Of a DNA stretch of 45,066 nt, positions 15,855 to 24,763 are shown piece after piece. Every line of letters begins with the position of its first letter. The first letter of the stretch is position 1. Location of the stretch: assembly GCA_036274675.1 (NCBI GenBank), contig DASUFE010000072.1, forward strand, positions 1 to 45,066. The letters run 5' to 3'. This DNA comes from DASUFE01 sp036274675. GTDB taxonomy: Bacteria; Pseudomonadota; Gammaproteobacteria; HTCC5015. The notes beneath the pieces were generated by a model, which worked only from the letters and a program-made list of their open reading frames with translations, ran no database searches and was not told the origin of the DNA. The position numbers and the translations under genes were made by a program.

Positions 15855-16076
15855 TTATGCCTCCTGTGTAAATTTTGCAATTATGCCGGCACACCTCACA
15901 GGCCCGCTGGCTTCTATTGCAAGGATCTCGCAATTTCGATGCCTGTACGCGACTTCTGGGGACTTTTTGTATGCGTGCAAGAACGGAGGCGTGCACGGCA
16001 TTTTTCCTGCACTGTTGACCATGTCACTGCTAAGTAACTTTGATTCGATGTGTTTAATATCAAGGAGGTGTGAATT

Positions 16077-16397
16077 ATGAAGAGCATGTTGCTCCAGAAG
16101 CATTTGCGAGTACTGATGTTGATTGTGATTTCCGCGATGGCCACGGCCTGTGCGGGAAACGAAACCAAGTCGAGCACGGGAGAGTACATAGATGATTCCG
16201 TGATCACGGCCAAGGTCAAGACTGCCCTGCTCAACTCCCCAAAGGTGAGCGGGCTATCGATTGAAGTGGAAACCTTCAGGGGTGAAGTACAGTTGAGCGG
16301 ATTCGTCGATTCGAGCGATGAGCGAGGCGAGGCGGAAAAGCTGGCCAAGACCGTGCCGGGCGTACGTTCGGTAAAGAACGATATCAGAGTTAAATAA
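16077..16397 (+). CDS. BON-domain lipoprotein (OsmY-like)
   Basis: 106 residues with a near-perfect Shine-Dalgarno (AAGGAGGTG). The N-terminal signal ends at MATAC, giving a lipidated C25. Residues about 37-104 form one BON domain (DDSVITAKVKTALLNSP, GEVQLSGFVDSSDE, the hydrophobic and glycine positions before VRSVKNDIRV). BON proteins bind phospholipid and are often induced by osmotic or envelope stress. It is divergent from the DUF4398/OmpA operon across 222 bp, so the promoters are shared territory. Confidence 0.92.
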   Translation: MKSMLLQKHLRVLMLIVISAMATACAGNETKSSTGEYIDDSVITAKVKTALLNSPKVSGLSIEVETFRGEVQLSGFVDSSDERGEAEKLAKTVPGVRSVKNDIRVK

Positions 16398-16404
16398 CGG
16401 GTCA

Positions 16405-16432
16405 CGGCGTCAGCCGGCGATTTTTATTTTTT
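16405..16432 (+). terminator. Possible weak terminator after the BON gene
   Basis: Short stem CGGC/GCCG (16405-16408/16413-16416) followed by GCGA and a T-rich run (TTTTTATTTTTT, 16421-16432). The T-tract is good but the stem is only 4 bp. Confidence 0.35.
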
Positions 16433-16548
16433 GAATATTTTCCGGCTGTATGGGCTGCAGACCGTCTGCGCAGACCTGCTGGCCTCGTGGTGCGGCAGTC
16501 ATGCAAAAAATGTTAATATCATCCGCCTTGTTTCCGGAGTGGACGGTC

Positions 16549-17037
16549 ATGGTGAGAATTTTATTTGTCTGCATGGGCAATATTTGTCGTTCGCCCACGG
16601 CGGAAGGGGTGTTTCGCCATTATGTAATGCGGCATGGCTTGCAGGAGCATATACACATCGATTCAGCGGGTACCCACGGCTATCACATTGGATGCGAACC
16701 CGACCATCGCACGCAGGCGGCCGCGAAACTGCGCGGCTTCGATCTGAGCTCCCTGCGAGCGCGCAGGATCAGCGGCAGCGATTTTGAGGAGTTCGATTAT
16801 ATTTTGACGATGGACCGCGTGAATTACGAAGAAGTGCTCCGCAAAAGTCCGCCCCAGCACCGCCATAAAGTGCAGCTGTTCCTGAGTTACGCCGAGGGCG
16901 TCAGGGAAGAGGAGGTTCCGGATCCTTATTACGGAGGTAACAAGGGATTTGAGCATGTGCTCGATCTCGTAGAGGCGGGGGCCGCGGGATTGCTCGAAAA
17001 ACTGATACAACTGCATCGTTTGCAGAAGGCGGGTTAG
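16549..17037 (+). CDS. Low-molecular-weight protein-tyrosine phosphatase
   Basis: 162 residues from the ATG at 16549; the frame is open 33 codons further upstream but the family begins at MVRILFVCMGN. The P-loop CMGNICR (C8 to R14) is the CX5R active site, and DPYYGG near residue 122 supplies the general acid. It hydrolyses phosphotyrosine or similar phosphates. In bacteria such enzymes often partner a tyrosine kinase for polysaccharide export, but no kinase gene is in view; some act on arginine phosphate. It stands alone between the BON gene and a bidirectional terminator. Confidence 0.93.
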   Translation: MVRILFVCMGNICRSPTAEGVFRHYVMRHGLQEHIHIDSAGTHGYHIGCEPDHRTQAAAKLRGFDLSSLRARRISGSDFEEFDYILTMDRVNYEEVLRKSPPQHRHKVQLFLSYAEGVREEEVPDPYYGGNKGFEHVLDLVEAGAAGLLEKLIQLHRLQKAG

Positions 17038-17063
17038 TAGAAGACGGGAGGTTTTAAATATAA

Positions 17064-17096
17064 AAGGGGTTCCGCGTCCGCGGAACCCCTTGTTTT
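17064..17096. terminator. Bidirectional terminator between the phosphatase gene and rne
   Basis: A perfect 13-bp stem (17064-17076 with 17079-17091, loop TC) lies between convergent genes. On the plus strand it is followed by TGTTTT; on the minus strand by TTATATTTAAAA, so it can serve both genes. Confidence 0.85.
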
Positions 17097-17109
17097 CAGG
17101 GCGTATCCC

Positions 17110-19611
17110 TCAATTCGTTTCGCTTTCGCTGGTTTCCGTGGTAACCGGCTTCGATTCTGTTTGCTGCTCCGGTTTTACGATGGAATAAACGCCGGCTGTG
17201 TGGCTGGGCACCACGCGCGGTGCACTAGGACGCGGCTTCGATTCGGAAACGCTGTGATAACGTTCTGTTTCGCTGTTTGCGGCCGTGCTTGGCTCGGACT
17301 GCTGCCTCTGCACGGGTTCCGGCCTGTCCGCAGGCGGGGTTTCCACCGAGGAGATAAAGTTTTTATTTTGCTGGCTGCTGTCGTTGCCGCCGAACTCCTG
17401 GGCCTGTATCTCAGGGACCCTTTCGACCGGTGCGGGCCTCTGCTCATTGCGGGACGTATTCTGGCCGTCGGCTCGTTCCCTCTGTGCGTGGTTTTCGGAA
17501 CGGTGTTGCTGATCGCGTTCGCGCTGTCTGCCTTGATGGCGATTATCGCCTTCGGATGTTTCGCGGCGATTATTCTGGCGATCACGGTTCCGATCGCGGT
17601 CGCGGTTCCGATCACGGTTGCGCTCACGATCTTGATTGTTACGATCCCCATGTTCCTGGCGCGTGGAGGGTTGTTGCTGTTGCGCCGACTGTCTGCGGTC
17701 ACGGTCGCGGTCCTGATTCCGGTCCCGATCCCTCTCTTGACGCTGGCCGCGATCCCGGTTGTTACGGCGGCCGCGGTCACGATCGCCGCGATTGTGGTTA
17801 CGGTCACGGTCCTGATTCCGGTCCCGATCCCTGCCTTGGTCGCGGTCACGGCTTTCGTGCCGGTTGGGCCGGGTGTTGTTTCCATGGTTCCGGTGTTCGT
17901 GCTGATGTGGATGTTTCTTGTGTTTCTTGCCGCTGTCGCTGGAACCGCCGAACAGGGCCTTGAACAGTCGCGCCAGCCATCCGGACTTTTTCTGTTGCGG
18001 CGCGGGGGTCTCGGGGATCACTTCTTTGACAGCCGGCTGTTCGCTGGGAGTGGGAGCCGTTTTCTTTTCCGGCACGAAACTTTCGTTCTTGGCGGTGGCC
18101 AGTTCGAAGCTGTGCTTGTTTTGCTGTTCGCCCACGTCGGAAATGCGGATCCGCTCCACCAGGTAGTGGGGCGTCTCCAGATTCATATTCGGCACGATCA
18201 GGGTATCGACCGTATTACGCGCCTCGATTTCGCTGATCATCTCGCGCTTCTCATTGATCAGGAAAGTGGCCACGTCCACCGGCACCTGGGCAATGACCCG
18301 GGCGGTGTTTTCCTTCATGGCTTCTTCCTCGACCAATCTGAGTATTGCGAGCGACAGCGATTCGATGCTGCGGATCGTGCCGTGCCCGTCGCAACGAGGG
18401 CAGGTGATCAGGGTGGATTCGCCGATGGAAGGCTGCAGGCGCTGCCGCGACATTTCCAACAGGCCGAAACGCGAGATACGGCCGATGCGCACGCGCGCCC
18501 GGTCCAGCTTGAGCGCGTTGCGCAGACGATTTTCCACCTCGCGCTGGTTCCGGTTGGCCATCATGTCGATGAAATCAATCACGATCAGGCCGCCCAGGTC
18601 GCGCAACCTGAGCTGGCGCGCGATTTCGTCGGCGGCTTCCAGATTTGTTTGAAGGGCCGTTTCCTCGATATCGCTGCCCTTGGTGGCGCGGGCGGAGTTG
18701 ATATCGATCGCAGTCAGGGCTTCAGCATGGTCGATTACGATGGCGCCCCCCGACGGCAGGGTAACTGAACGCTTGAAGGCGGATTCGATCTGGGATTCGA
18801 TCTGAAAGCGGTTGAAAAGCGGTATCGTTTCGGAATATTTCTTCAGCTTGCGCGCCTCGTTCGGCATGATGAGCTGCAGAAAGTTGTGAGCCTGCTGATA
18901 TACCGTTTCCTCGTCGATGATGATTTCACCGATATCCGACTGATAATGGTCGCGTAGGGCGCGGATGATTACGTTGCTTTCCTGGTAAATGAGGAAAGGC
19001 GCGGCGCGTTCCTCGCTGGCCTGGATAACGGCTTTCCATACGTTCAGCAGGTAGCTTAAGTCCCAGTTCAACTCTTCGGCCGAACGATCGACGCCCGCAG
19101 TGCGCACGATCACGCCCATGTTGTCGGGTACGGCGAGCTGGTTGAGCAGTTCGCGCACCTCACTGCGGTCATCGCCCTCGATGCGGCGCGAAACTCCGCC
19201 TGCGCGCGGGTCCGTCGGCATCAATACCAGGTAACGGCCAGCCAACCCGACCTTGGTGGTCAGGGCGGCGCCTTTGGAACCGCGCTCCTCTTTCTCCACC
19301 TGCACGATCAGTTCCTGACCTTCACGGATCGCATCTTTCAGGATCGCGCGACCCTGATCGTCGACGGCGCGGGAATCGAGGTAGTTGGAAGTTATTTCCT
19401 TGAAAGGCAGGAAGCCGTGGCGCTCGGAACCGAAGTCGACGAAAACCGCTTCGAGACTAGGCTCGACGCGAGTGACCTTTCCCTTGTAGATGTTGGCTTT
19501 TTTCTGTTCGCGAGACGGAATCTCGATGTCGAGATTGTAAAGCTTCTGTCCATCGACCATGGCAACCCGGAGTTCTTCCGGCTGGGTCGCGTTGATTAAC
19601 ATTCTTTTCAT
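17110..19611 (-). CDS. rne: Ribonuclease E
   Basis: 833 residues from the ATG at 19611 (MKRMLINATQPEELRVA, nearly identical to E. coli); a longer frame to 19677 is not supported. The catalytic half (1 to about 510) has the S1 domain (QKKANIYKGKVTRVEPSLEA), the 5'-sensor region, the DNase I-like acidic site (LRDLGGLIVIDFIDMMANRN) and the zinc-link CPRCDGHG. The C-terminal half is about 230 residues shorter than in E. coli: it has a membrane-targeting-like basic stretch (KKSGWLARLFKALFGG), then a long Arg/Asp/Asn-rich repeat, then a Pro/Glu-rich tail. It starts mRNA decay and matures rRNA and tRNA. Divergent from rluC across a long leader, as in E. coli, where rne autoregulates through its 5' UTR. 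Confidence 0.96.
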   Translation of the reverse strand: MKRMLINATQPEELRVAMVDGQKLYNLDIEIPSREQKKANIYKGKVTRVEPSLEAVFVDFGSERHGFLPFKEITSNYLDSRAVDDQGRAILKDAIREGQELIVQVEKEERGSKGAALTTKVGLAGRYLVLMPTDPRAGGVSRRIEGDDRSEVRELLNQLAVPDNMGVIVRTAGVDRSAEELNWDLSYLLNVWKAVIQASEERAAPFLIYQESNVIIRALRDHYQSDIGEIIIDEETVYQQAHNFLQLIMPNEARKLKKYSETIPLFNRFQIESQIESAFKRSVTLPSGGAIVIDHAEALTAIDINSARATKGSDIEETALQTNLEAADEIARQLRLRDLGGLIVIDFIDMMANRNQREVENRLRNALKLDRARVRIGRISRFGLLEMSRQRLQPSIGESTLITCPRCDGHGTIRSIESLSLAILRLVEEEAMKENTARVIAQVPVDVATFLINEKREMISEIEARNTVDTLIVPNMNLETPHYLVERIRISDVGEQQNKHSFELATAKNESFVPEKKTAPTPSEQPAVKEVIPETPAPQQKKSGWLARLFKALFGGSSDSGKKHKKHPHQHEHRNHGNNTRPNRHESRDRDQGRDRDRNQDRDRNHNRGDRDRGRRNNRDRGQRQERDRDRNQDRDRDRRQSAQQQQPSTRQEHGDRNNQDRERNRDRNRDRDRNRDRQNNRRETSEGDNRHQGRQRERDQQHRSENHAQRERADGQNTSRNEQRPAPVERVPEIQAQEFGGNDSSQQNKNFISSVETPPADRPEPVQRQQSEPSTAANSETERYHSVSESKPRPSAPRVVPSHTAGVYSIVKPEQQTESKPVTTETSESETN

Positions 19612-19926
19612 GTGAAATCCTACTGGTTGCGTGCTCCTCACCGCCCAGGATCGCGCCGTAGGCGCCGGCAATGGCAAGCCTGGCTGGCACCGCTATCGGC
19701 GCCGGCACTACAGGTCGCAATTGAAACAGCGCCTGCAGCATGAGTGTCATGCCTTGAAGCAACCGTTCCGATAATCCTGAAAATACGTTCATGTATGGCA
19801 TTCGGAGCTTTGTTTATGCTAAAACTCGGCGCCTGTTATCGAGGCCCGATGCTCATTTTCGCGGCTGAATGCTCAACCGCTGAAATTAATGGTGTTCCAA
19901 AGAGCCGTCTAAAAAACGCGTTATGC

Positions 19927-19987
19927 TGTCCGGCCTCAATGACTTTTAGATAAACACCGCCGGACAACTGTTCTTTATGACAGTTGT
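19927..19987. promoter_or_regulatory. Overlapping inverted repeats in the rne-rluC intergenic region
   Basis: The 426 bp from 19612 to 20037 contain no gene and must hold the rne and rluC promoters and leaders. Two hairpins compete here: TGTCCGGC (19927-19934) with GCCGGACA (19959-19966), and ACAACTGT (19964-19971) with ACAGTTGT (19980-19987). They share 19964-19966, so both cannot be fully paired. They could belong to the far 5' end of a long rne leader or to the rluC leader. Confidence 0.45.
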
Positions 19988-20037
19988 GCGCAACTATAAC
20001 ATGGCCAGACAATATCCGGCAAATATCTGATTTGACT

Positions 20038-20988
20038 ATGATTTTGAATGATGAGAGAGATGGGGGCGTGGAATATCTGCAGGTCGGCGCCGACCGGGCA
20101 GGTCAGCGCATTGATAATTTCCTGGTTTCCCGGCTTAAAGGTTTGCCCAAAAGCCTGGTTTATCGTCTCCTGCGCACCGGTCAGGTACGGGTCAACCGAG
20201 GCCGCATCAAGCCCGATTATCGTCTGCAGGAAGGGGATACCTTGCGGATTCCCCCGGTAAAGGTACGGGAAAAGAGCGAACCCTCGGGCGCTAAAGCGCA
20301 GGAAACCGGCAGACGGCTGATCGACTCCATATTATTTGAAGACCGGGATATTGTGGTGCTGAACAAGCCCGCCGGGCTGGCGGTGCATGCGGGCAGCGGG
20401 CTGGGTTACGGTTTGATCGAATTGCTGCGTATACAGCCGGGCTATGAGAATGTCGAACTGGCGCACCGGCTGGACCGCGAAACCAGCGGATGCCTCATCC
20501 TGGCCAGGAGCCGACCGGCCCTGCGCCGCCTGCAACAGCTGCTGCGACAGCATGCTATCGAAAAAACCTATCTGGCACTGCTGCGGGGACGCTTGCCCGC
20601 CAAACCTCTGATCGTGGATTCGGCCCTATCCAGAAACCGGCTGCGTGGCGGGGAGCGCATGGTTGCCCTGGATGAAGAGGGCAAGGATGCACGGACCATC
20701 CTGCGGGCGGAGGAAAATTATAAGGGAGCGGCCCTGGCTTCGGTGCAGATAGAAACAGGACGCACGCATCAGATCCGCGTACATTGCGCCAGTATCGATC
20801 ATCCGCTCGCCGGGGACGATAAATACGGAGATCGTGAGTTCAATCGCCGCATGAAAGAGACGGGATTGAAGCGGCTGTTTCTGCATGCCTCGGAACTGCG
20901 CTTTACCCTGGATACGACACACGTCGTCGCAGCGCCTCTGCCCCCTGAGTTGAAGGCGGTGCTGGAAGCCTTGAAGAAACAACAATGA
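20038..20988 (+). CDS. rluC: 23S rRNA pseudouridine synthase RluC
   Basis: 316 residues from ATG 20038; the frame extends to a TTG at 19984 without support. The N-terminal S4 RNA-binding domain (about 20-75: QRIDNFLVSRLKGLPKSLVYR) is followed by the RluA-class catalytic domain with HRLDRETSG and catalytic D146, then the RTHQIRVH and HPLAGDDKYG motifs. RluC makes pseudouridines 955, 2504 and 2580 in 23S rRNA in E. coli. The position divergent from rne supports RluC over RluD. Its stop overlaps the next start (ATGA). Confidence 0.93.
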   Translation: MILNDERDGGVEYLQVGADRAGQRIDNFLVSRLKGLPKSLVYRLLRTGQVRVNRGRIKPDYRLQEGDTLRIPPVKVREKSEPSGAKAQETGRRLIDSILFEDRDIVVLNKPAGLAVHAGSGLGYGLIELLRIQPGYENVELAHRLDRETSGCLILARSRPALRRLQQLLRQHAIEKTYLALLRGRLPAKPLIVDSALSRNRLRGGERMVALDEEGKDARTILRAEENYKGAALASVQIETGRTHQIRVHCASIDHPLAGDDKYGDREFNRRMKETGLKRLFLHASELRFTLDTTHVVAAPLPPELKAVLEALKKQQ

Positions 20989-21668
20989 CAATAAAACCCT
21001 ATGATCTTTTGATTTTTGACTGGGACGGCACACTGATGGATTCGACGGTGCGGATCGTATCCTGCCTGCGCGAGGGAATGCGCCAGGCCGGGTTGCCACT
21101 CCGCGACGACGGCCAGTTGCGGCACATCATAGGCCTTGGCCTGGAGGAGGCGGTTGATTTTCTTTATCCTGACGTGGTCGATCCAGGGCTGAAGCGGAAA
21201 ATGATGGAGGTTTACCGTCACCAGTTTCTGTACGCGGATACCACTCCTGCAGCACTGTTCGAAGGCGTGACAGCCATGCTGGATACTCTGGAGAACGAGG
21301 GGTATTTGCTGGCCGTCGCCACCGGCAAAACGCGCAGCGGCCTGAACAGTGTGTGGCGGGAACTGGGTATGGAAAGGAGATTTCATACCAGTCGTTGCGC
21401 GGATGAAACAACTTCCAAACCCGATCCACATATGCTGCGGGAGATTCTCAGCGATCTGGATGTAAGTCCGCAGCGGGCGCTTATGATCGGCGATACCCAG
21501 TTCGATATCGAGATGGCGCACAACGCGGGCGTAGCCGCGGTCGCGGTTGCTCAGGGAGCGCACAGCCCCGACCAGCTACTGCAAAAAGCCCCCCTGGTTA
21601 TACTGGAGCGCGTCACATATCTGCTATCATGGCTGCGCCTGCAAACCCGACAGGCGATGCCGCTTTAA
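20985..21668 (+). CDS. HAD-superfamily phosphatase, phosphoglycolate-phosphatase-like
   Basis: 227 residues, coupled to rluC by a 4-nt overlap. All HAD motifs are present: motif I DWDGT (nucleophile D12, D14), motif II ATGKTRSG, motif III lysine in TSKPDPH, motif IV GDTQFDIEMA. The helical cap between motifs I and II is of the Gph/YfnB type (subfamily IA). The same gene sits after rluC in pseudomonads. It probably dephosphorylates a small metabolite; the substrate cannot be told from sequence. Confidence 0.9.
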   Translation: MTIKPYDLLIFDWDGTLMDSTVRIVSCLREGMRQAGLPLRDDGQLRHIIGLGLEEAVDFLYPDVVDPGLKRKMMEVYRHQFLYADTTPAALFEGVTAMLDTLENEGYLLAVATGKTRSGLNSVWRELGMERRFHTSRCADETTSKPDPHMLREILSDLDVSPQRALMIGDTQFDIEMAHNAGVAAVAVAQGAHSPDQLLQKAPLVILERVTYLLSWLRLQTRQAMPL

Positions 21669-21704
21669 CGGAACCTCTCACCACATTGAGCGCGGAGTAT
21701 GGTT

Positions 21705-22685
21705 ATGCAACAACACGAACAGCAACCGACGACTTCCGAAACGGGTACAGCCGGGGCGGATGTTTCGAACTGGGAGCGCGAACTGCTTACCAGGCTGGCT
21801 CTGTCGACCCTGAACGAGCAGCGGCGCGCGCGCCGCTGGCGGACTTTTTTCGTACTGCTCGGATTCATTTATTTCGGGATCGTGCTGTTGTTGTTAACGG
21901 ATTCCGACTGGGAGGGTACGGGCAAGGGTGGACCCCATACGGCGGTGATCGACGTTACCGGAGTGATTGCAGCGGAGATGCCGGCCAATGCCGAGTTCGT
22001 GATCGATGGATTGAAAGCCGCGTTTGAAGATGAGGATACTGCGGGTGTGATACTGCGTATCAATAGCCCGGGCGGCAGCCCGGTACAGGCGGGGCAGATA
22101 TATGACGAAGTCGTGCGCCTGCGCAACCGATATCCCGATATTCCCGTGTACGCCGTTATCGAGGATGTCGGCGCCTCCGGCGGTTATTACATCGCGGCTG
22201 CCGCCGAAAAAATTTATGCGGACAAGGCAAGTATCGTCGGTTCCATCGGCGTGCGCATGGACAGTTTCGGTTTCGTCGATGCGATGAAGAAGCTGGGTAT
22301 TGAAAGGCGCCTGCTGACGGCGGGCGAGAACAAGGCGTCGCTGGATCCCTTCCTGCCCGAGAACAAGCAGGACAAGGAGCATATGCAGACCATGCTGAAT
22401 ACCATTCATCAGCAATTCATCCAGGCGGTAAAAAGCCAGCGTGGCGATCGCCTGGTCGGCGGCGACGAGATTTTCAGCGGCCTGTTCTGGACTGGAGAGA
22501 AATCGGTGGCCCTCGGCCTGGTCGACGAGTTGGGGAATATCAACTATGTCGCACGGGAAGTGATCGGCCAGGAAGAGCTGCGTGATTTTACCAAGCATGA
22601 AGATTTCTTCACGCGGCTCATGGAAGAAGGCAGCGTTCAGCTCATGAATTCCCTGTATAGCCGGATCCGTTTCCAGATGTATTGA
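21705..22685 (+). CDS. sppA: Signal peptide peptidase SppA, 36-kDa type (S49)
   Basis: 326 residues from ATG 21705: GGAG at 21694-21697 is 7 nt from it, whereas an ATG at 21699 would be only 1 nt away. One membrane helix (about 46-66) anchors the periplasmic protease. The S49 domain has the INSPGGS oxyanion region (120-126), catalytic S158 in GASGGYY and a lysine K210 in ENKASLDPF, 52 residues apart as in Bacillus SppA. It degrades signal peptides left in the membrane after secretion. It follows the rluC-HAD pair, and nnr begins 9 bp after its stop. Confidence 0.93.
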   Translation: MQQHEQQPTTSETGTAGADVSNWERELLTRLALSTLNEQRRARRWRTFFVLLGFIYFGIVLLLLTDSDWEGTGKGGPHTAVIDVTGVIAAEMPANAEFVIDGLKAAFEDEDTAGVILRINSPGGSPVQAGQIYDEVVRLRNRYPDIPVYAVIEDVGASGGYYIAAAAEKIYADKASIVGSIGVRMDSFGFVDAMKKLGIERRLLTAGENKASLDPFLPENKQDKEHMQTMLNTIHQQFIQAVKSQRGDRLVGGDEIFSGLFWTGEKSVALGLVDELGNINYVAREVIGQEELRDFTKHEDFFTRLMEEGSVQLMNSLYSRIRFQMY

Positions 22686-22694
22686 ACCGGTACC

Positions 22695-24191
22695 GTGTCC
22701 GCTGCGTTATACAGTACGGAGCAGGTGCGCGAACTCGACCGCAGCGCCATCGCGGCGGAAGGCATCGCCGGCTACCAGTTGATGCAGCGCGCAGGCTGCG
22801 CAGTGCATTCCTTCATACGCCGTCAGTATCCGGGCTTTTGCGCGCGTCCTGCGCGGATCCTGGTGGTTTGCGGGGGCGGCAAGAACGGCGGCGACGGGTA
22901 TGTGATTGCGCGCCTGCTGCACCGGGATGGTTGCAAGGTCGAACTGTGTCCGCTGATTCCCCTCGAAAAACTGCAGGGCGATGTTTTGAAGGCTGCCCGC
23001 GACTGGCGCAGCTGCGGGGGTGACGAACTTTTACAGGGGCGTCTCGACATCGGCAGCTATGATCTGATCATCGACGCGATGCTGGGCACAGGCCTGCAGC
23101 GGCCAGTCGAAGGGTTGTTTGCCGAAATCATCGGTCTCGTGAACGCCGCCCGCTGCCCGGTCATCGCGGTCGATATCCCCTCCGGCCTGAACGCGGATAC
23201 AGGGCAGCCGTTTCCGCTCGCTGTCATGGCTGATCACACGATAACTTTTATCGCGCGCAAGCGCGGGCTTTACACCGGGCGTGCGGCCGATTACTGCGGA
23301 CGGATTCATTTAGAGGATTTGCAGGCGCCTTCCGGAATCTACGGGAGTATTCGCGCCCCGGCGCGCCTGCTTGAAGCTTCCGGAGTATTGGCCGCCCTGC
23401 CGCGGCGGCGGCCGAGCGCGCACAAAGGTGATAACGGACATGTGCTGGTGGTGGGCGGCGATACCGGAATGCAGGGCGGGGCGCAGATGACGGGGCTTGC
23501 GGCGCTGCGATGCGGCGCGGGTCTGACCAGCATCGCGACGCGGCGGAGCCATGCCCCCGTGCTAAGCGCGCTGCATCCTGAATTGATGTCCTGGCCAGTC
23601 GAACGTGCCAGCGCCCTGGCTCCTCTGTTGCAACGTGCCACTGTGGTTGCATTGGGTCCGGGCCTGGGCCGTGCCGCCTGGGGTAGACAGTTATTTGCGA
23701 GAAGTCTGGCCACTGCGCACCCTTTGGTGGTGGACGCGGACGGCCTGAACTGGCTTGCGGCAAAGCCGGCAACTCGTTCCGACTGGATACTGACGCCGCA
23801 TCCGGGAGAGGCGGCGCGCCTGCTCGGTATCAGCGCAGGGGATGTACAGGCGGACCGTTATGCGGCGGTGCGCGCGCTGGCCGCGCGCTATCGCGGGGTA
23901 GTGGTATTGAAAGGTGCCGGCACCCTGATCGCGATGGCAGACGACCCTGTGACCTGGGTATGCGATCGTGGCCACGCCGGTATGGCGAGCGGCGGTATGG
24001 GGGATGTATTGACGGGAATTATCGCCGGCCTGCTCGCGCAAGGCATGACGCCTTTCGAGGCCGCGAAATGCGGAGTATGGGTGCACGCGAGGGCCGGTGA
24101 GCGGGCGTCGGCTCCCAGTGGCGGGCGCGGCATGCTGGCGACTGATCTTTTGCCCGAGTTGCGACGGTTGTTAAATCATGAAGTCCTTTGA
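22695..24191 (+). CDS. nnr: Bifunctional NAD(P)H-hydrate epimerase / dehydratase
   Basis: 498 residues, GTG start. The N-terminal YjeF_N epimerase (1 to about 215) has CGGGKNGGDGYVIAR and DAMLGTGLQRPVEG. The C-terminal ADP-dependent NAD(P)HX dehydratase (about 225-495) is ribokinase-like with GDNGHVLVVGGDTGMQGG, TPHPGEAARLLG and the catalytic Asp in SGGMGDVLTG. Together they repair hydrated NADH and NADPH. The 3' end overlaps tsaE by 14 bp. In many gammaproteobacteria queG precedes nnr; here it is sppA. Confidence 0.95.
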   Translation: MSAALYSTEQVRELDRSAIAAEGIAGYQLMQRAGCAVHSFIRRQYPGFCARPARILVVCGGGKNGGDGYVIARLLHRDGCKVELCPLIPLEKLQGDVLKAARDWRSCGGDELLQGRLDIGSYDLIIDAMLGTGLQRPVEGLFAEIIGLVNAARCPVIAVDIPSGLNADTGQPFPLAVMADHTITFIARKRGLYTGRAADYCGRIHLEDLQAPSGIYGSIRAPARLLEASGVLAALPRRRPSAHKGDNGHVLVVGGDTGMQGGAQMTGLAALRCGAGLTSIATRRSHAPVLSALHPELMSWPVERASALAPLLQRATVVALGPGLGRAAWGRQLFARSLATAHPLVVDADGLNWLAAKPATRSDWILTPHPGEAARLLGISAGDVQADRYAAVRALAARYRGVVVLKGAGTLIAMADDPVTWVCDRGHAGMASGGMGDVLTGIIAGLLAQGMTPFEAAKCGVWVHARAGERASAPSGGRGMLATDLLPELRRLLNHEVL

Positions 24192-24651
24192 ATTGCAGTT
24201 CGTAGCGCCGGACGAGGCTACGATGCTGCATTACGGCGGTATGCTGGCTGGGGCGGCCGAATTTCCCGCTGTAATTTATCTGGCAGGACCTTTGGGGGCC
24301 GGCAAGACGACTTTCGTCCGCGGATTCCTGACTGCTCTCGGTCATCGCGGGGCGGTTAAAAGTCCGACTTATACATTGGTCGAACCCTATCAATTGCCGG
24401 TCGGCATCTGCTATCACTTCGATCTTTACCGATTGAATGCGCCCGCGGAGCTGGAAAACATGGGGATGCGGGATTACCTGTCGGCCTATGCGTGCTGCCT
24501 GGTGGAATGGCCGGACCGAGGGCAGGGCGTTTTGCCGGAGCCCGATATCGGAATTGAGATTCAATATACCCATCCCCAAGGTCGGAGCCTGCAATTCACG
24601 GCTCACAGTCCATGCGGGCTTGAAGTGCTCAAAAGGTTTCAACTTTCTTAA
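24178..24651 (+). CDS. tsaE: tRNA threonylcarbamoyladenosine ATPase TsaE
   Basis: 157 residues. Walker A GPLGAGKTT at 37-45, then KSPTYTLVEPY and HFDLYRL, and the VEWPDRGQGVLPEPD segment (Walker B-like) of the family. It drives the TsaB-TsaD-TsaE cycle that makes t6A37 on ANN-decoding tRNAs. The 5' end overlaps nnr by 14 bp. Followed by a 112-bp AT-rich spacer that may hold a promoter for the amidase gene. Confidence 0.94.
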   Translation: MKSFELQFVAPDEATMLHYGGMLAGAAEFPAVIYLAGPLGAGKTTFVRGFLTALGHRGAVKSPTYTLVEPYQLPVGICYHFDLYRLNAPAELENMGMRDYLSAYACCLVEWPDRGQGVLPEPDIGIEIQYTHPQGRSLQFTAHSPCGLEVLKRFQLS

Positions 24652-24763
24652 CCCAGATTTTATAAAAATTACCTATCCTTTTATTTTTATTGAAAAAACT
24701 TGATTTTTCTATAACAATGGCCAAACTCTGTTCATAAATCCATAACAGGAAGGGCCGAACGCC

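Noticed and set aside
17161..18768. 535-codon open frame on the plus strand opposite rne
   Set aside because: It lies fully antisense to well-conserved RNase E sequence, gives low-complexity Val/Ala/Pro-rich translation from the repeat region, and has no ribosome site; a by-product of G+C-rich codon use.
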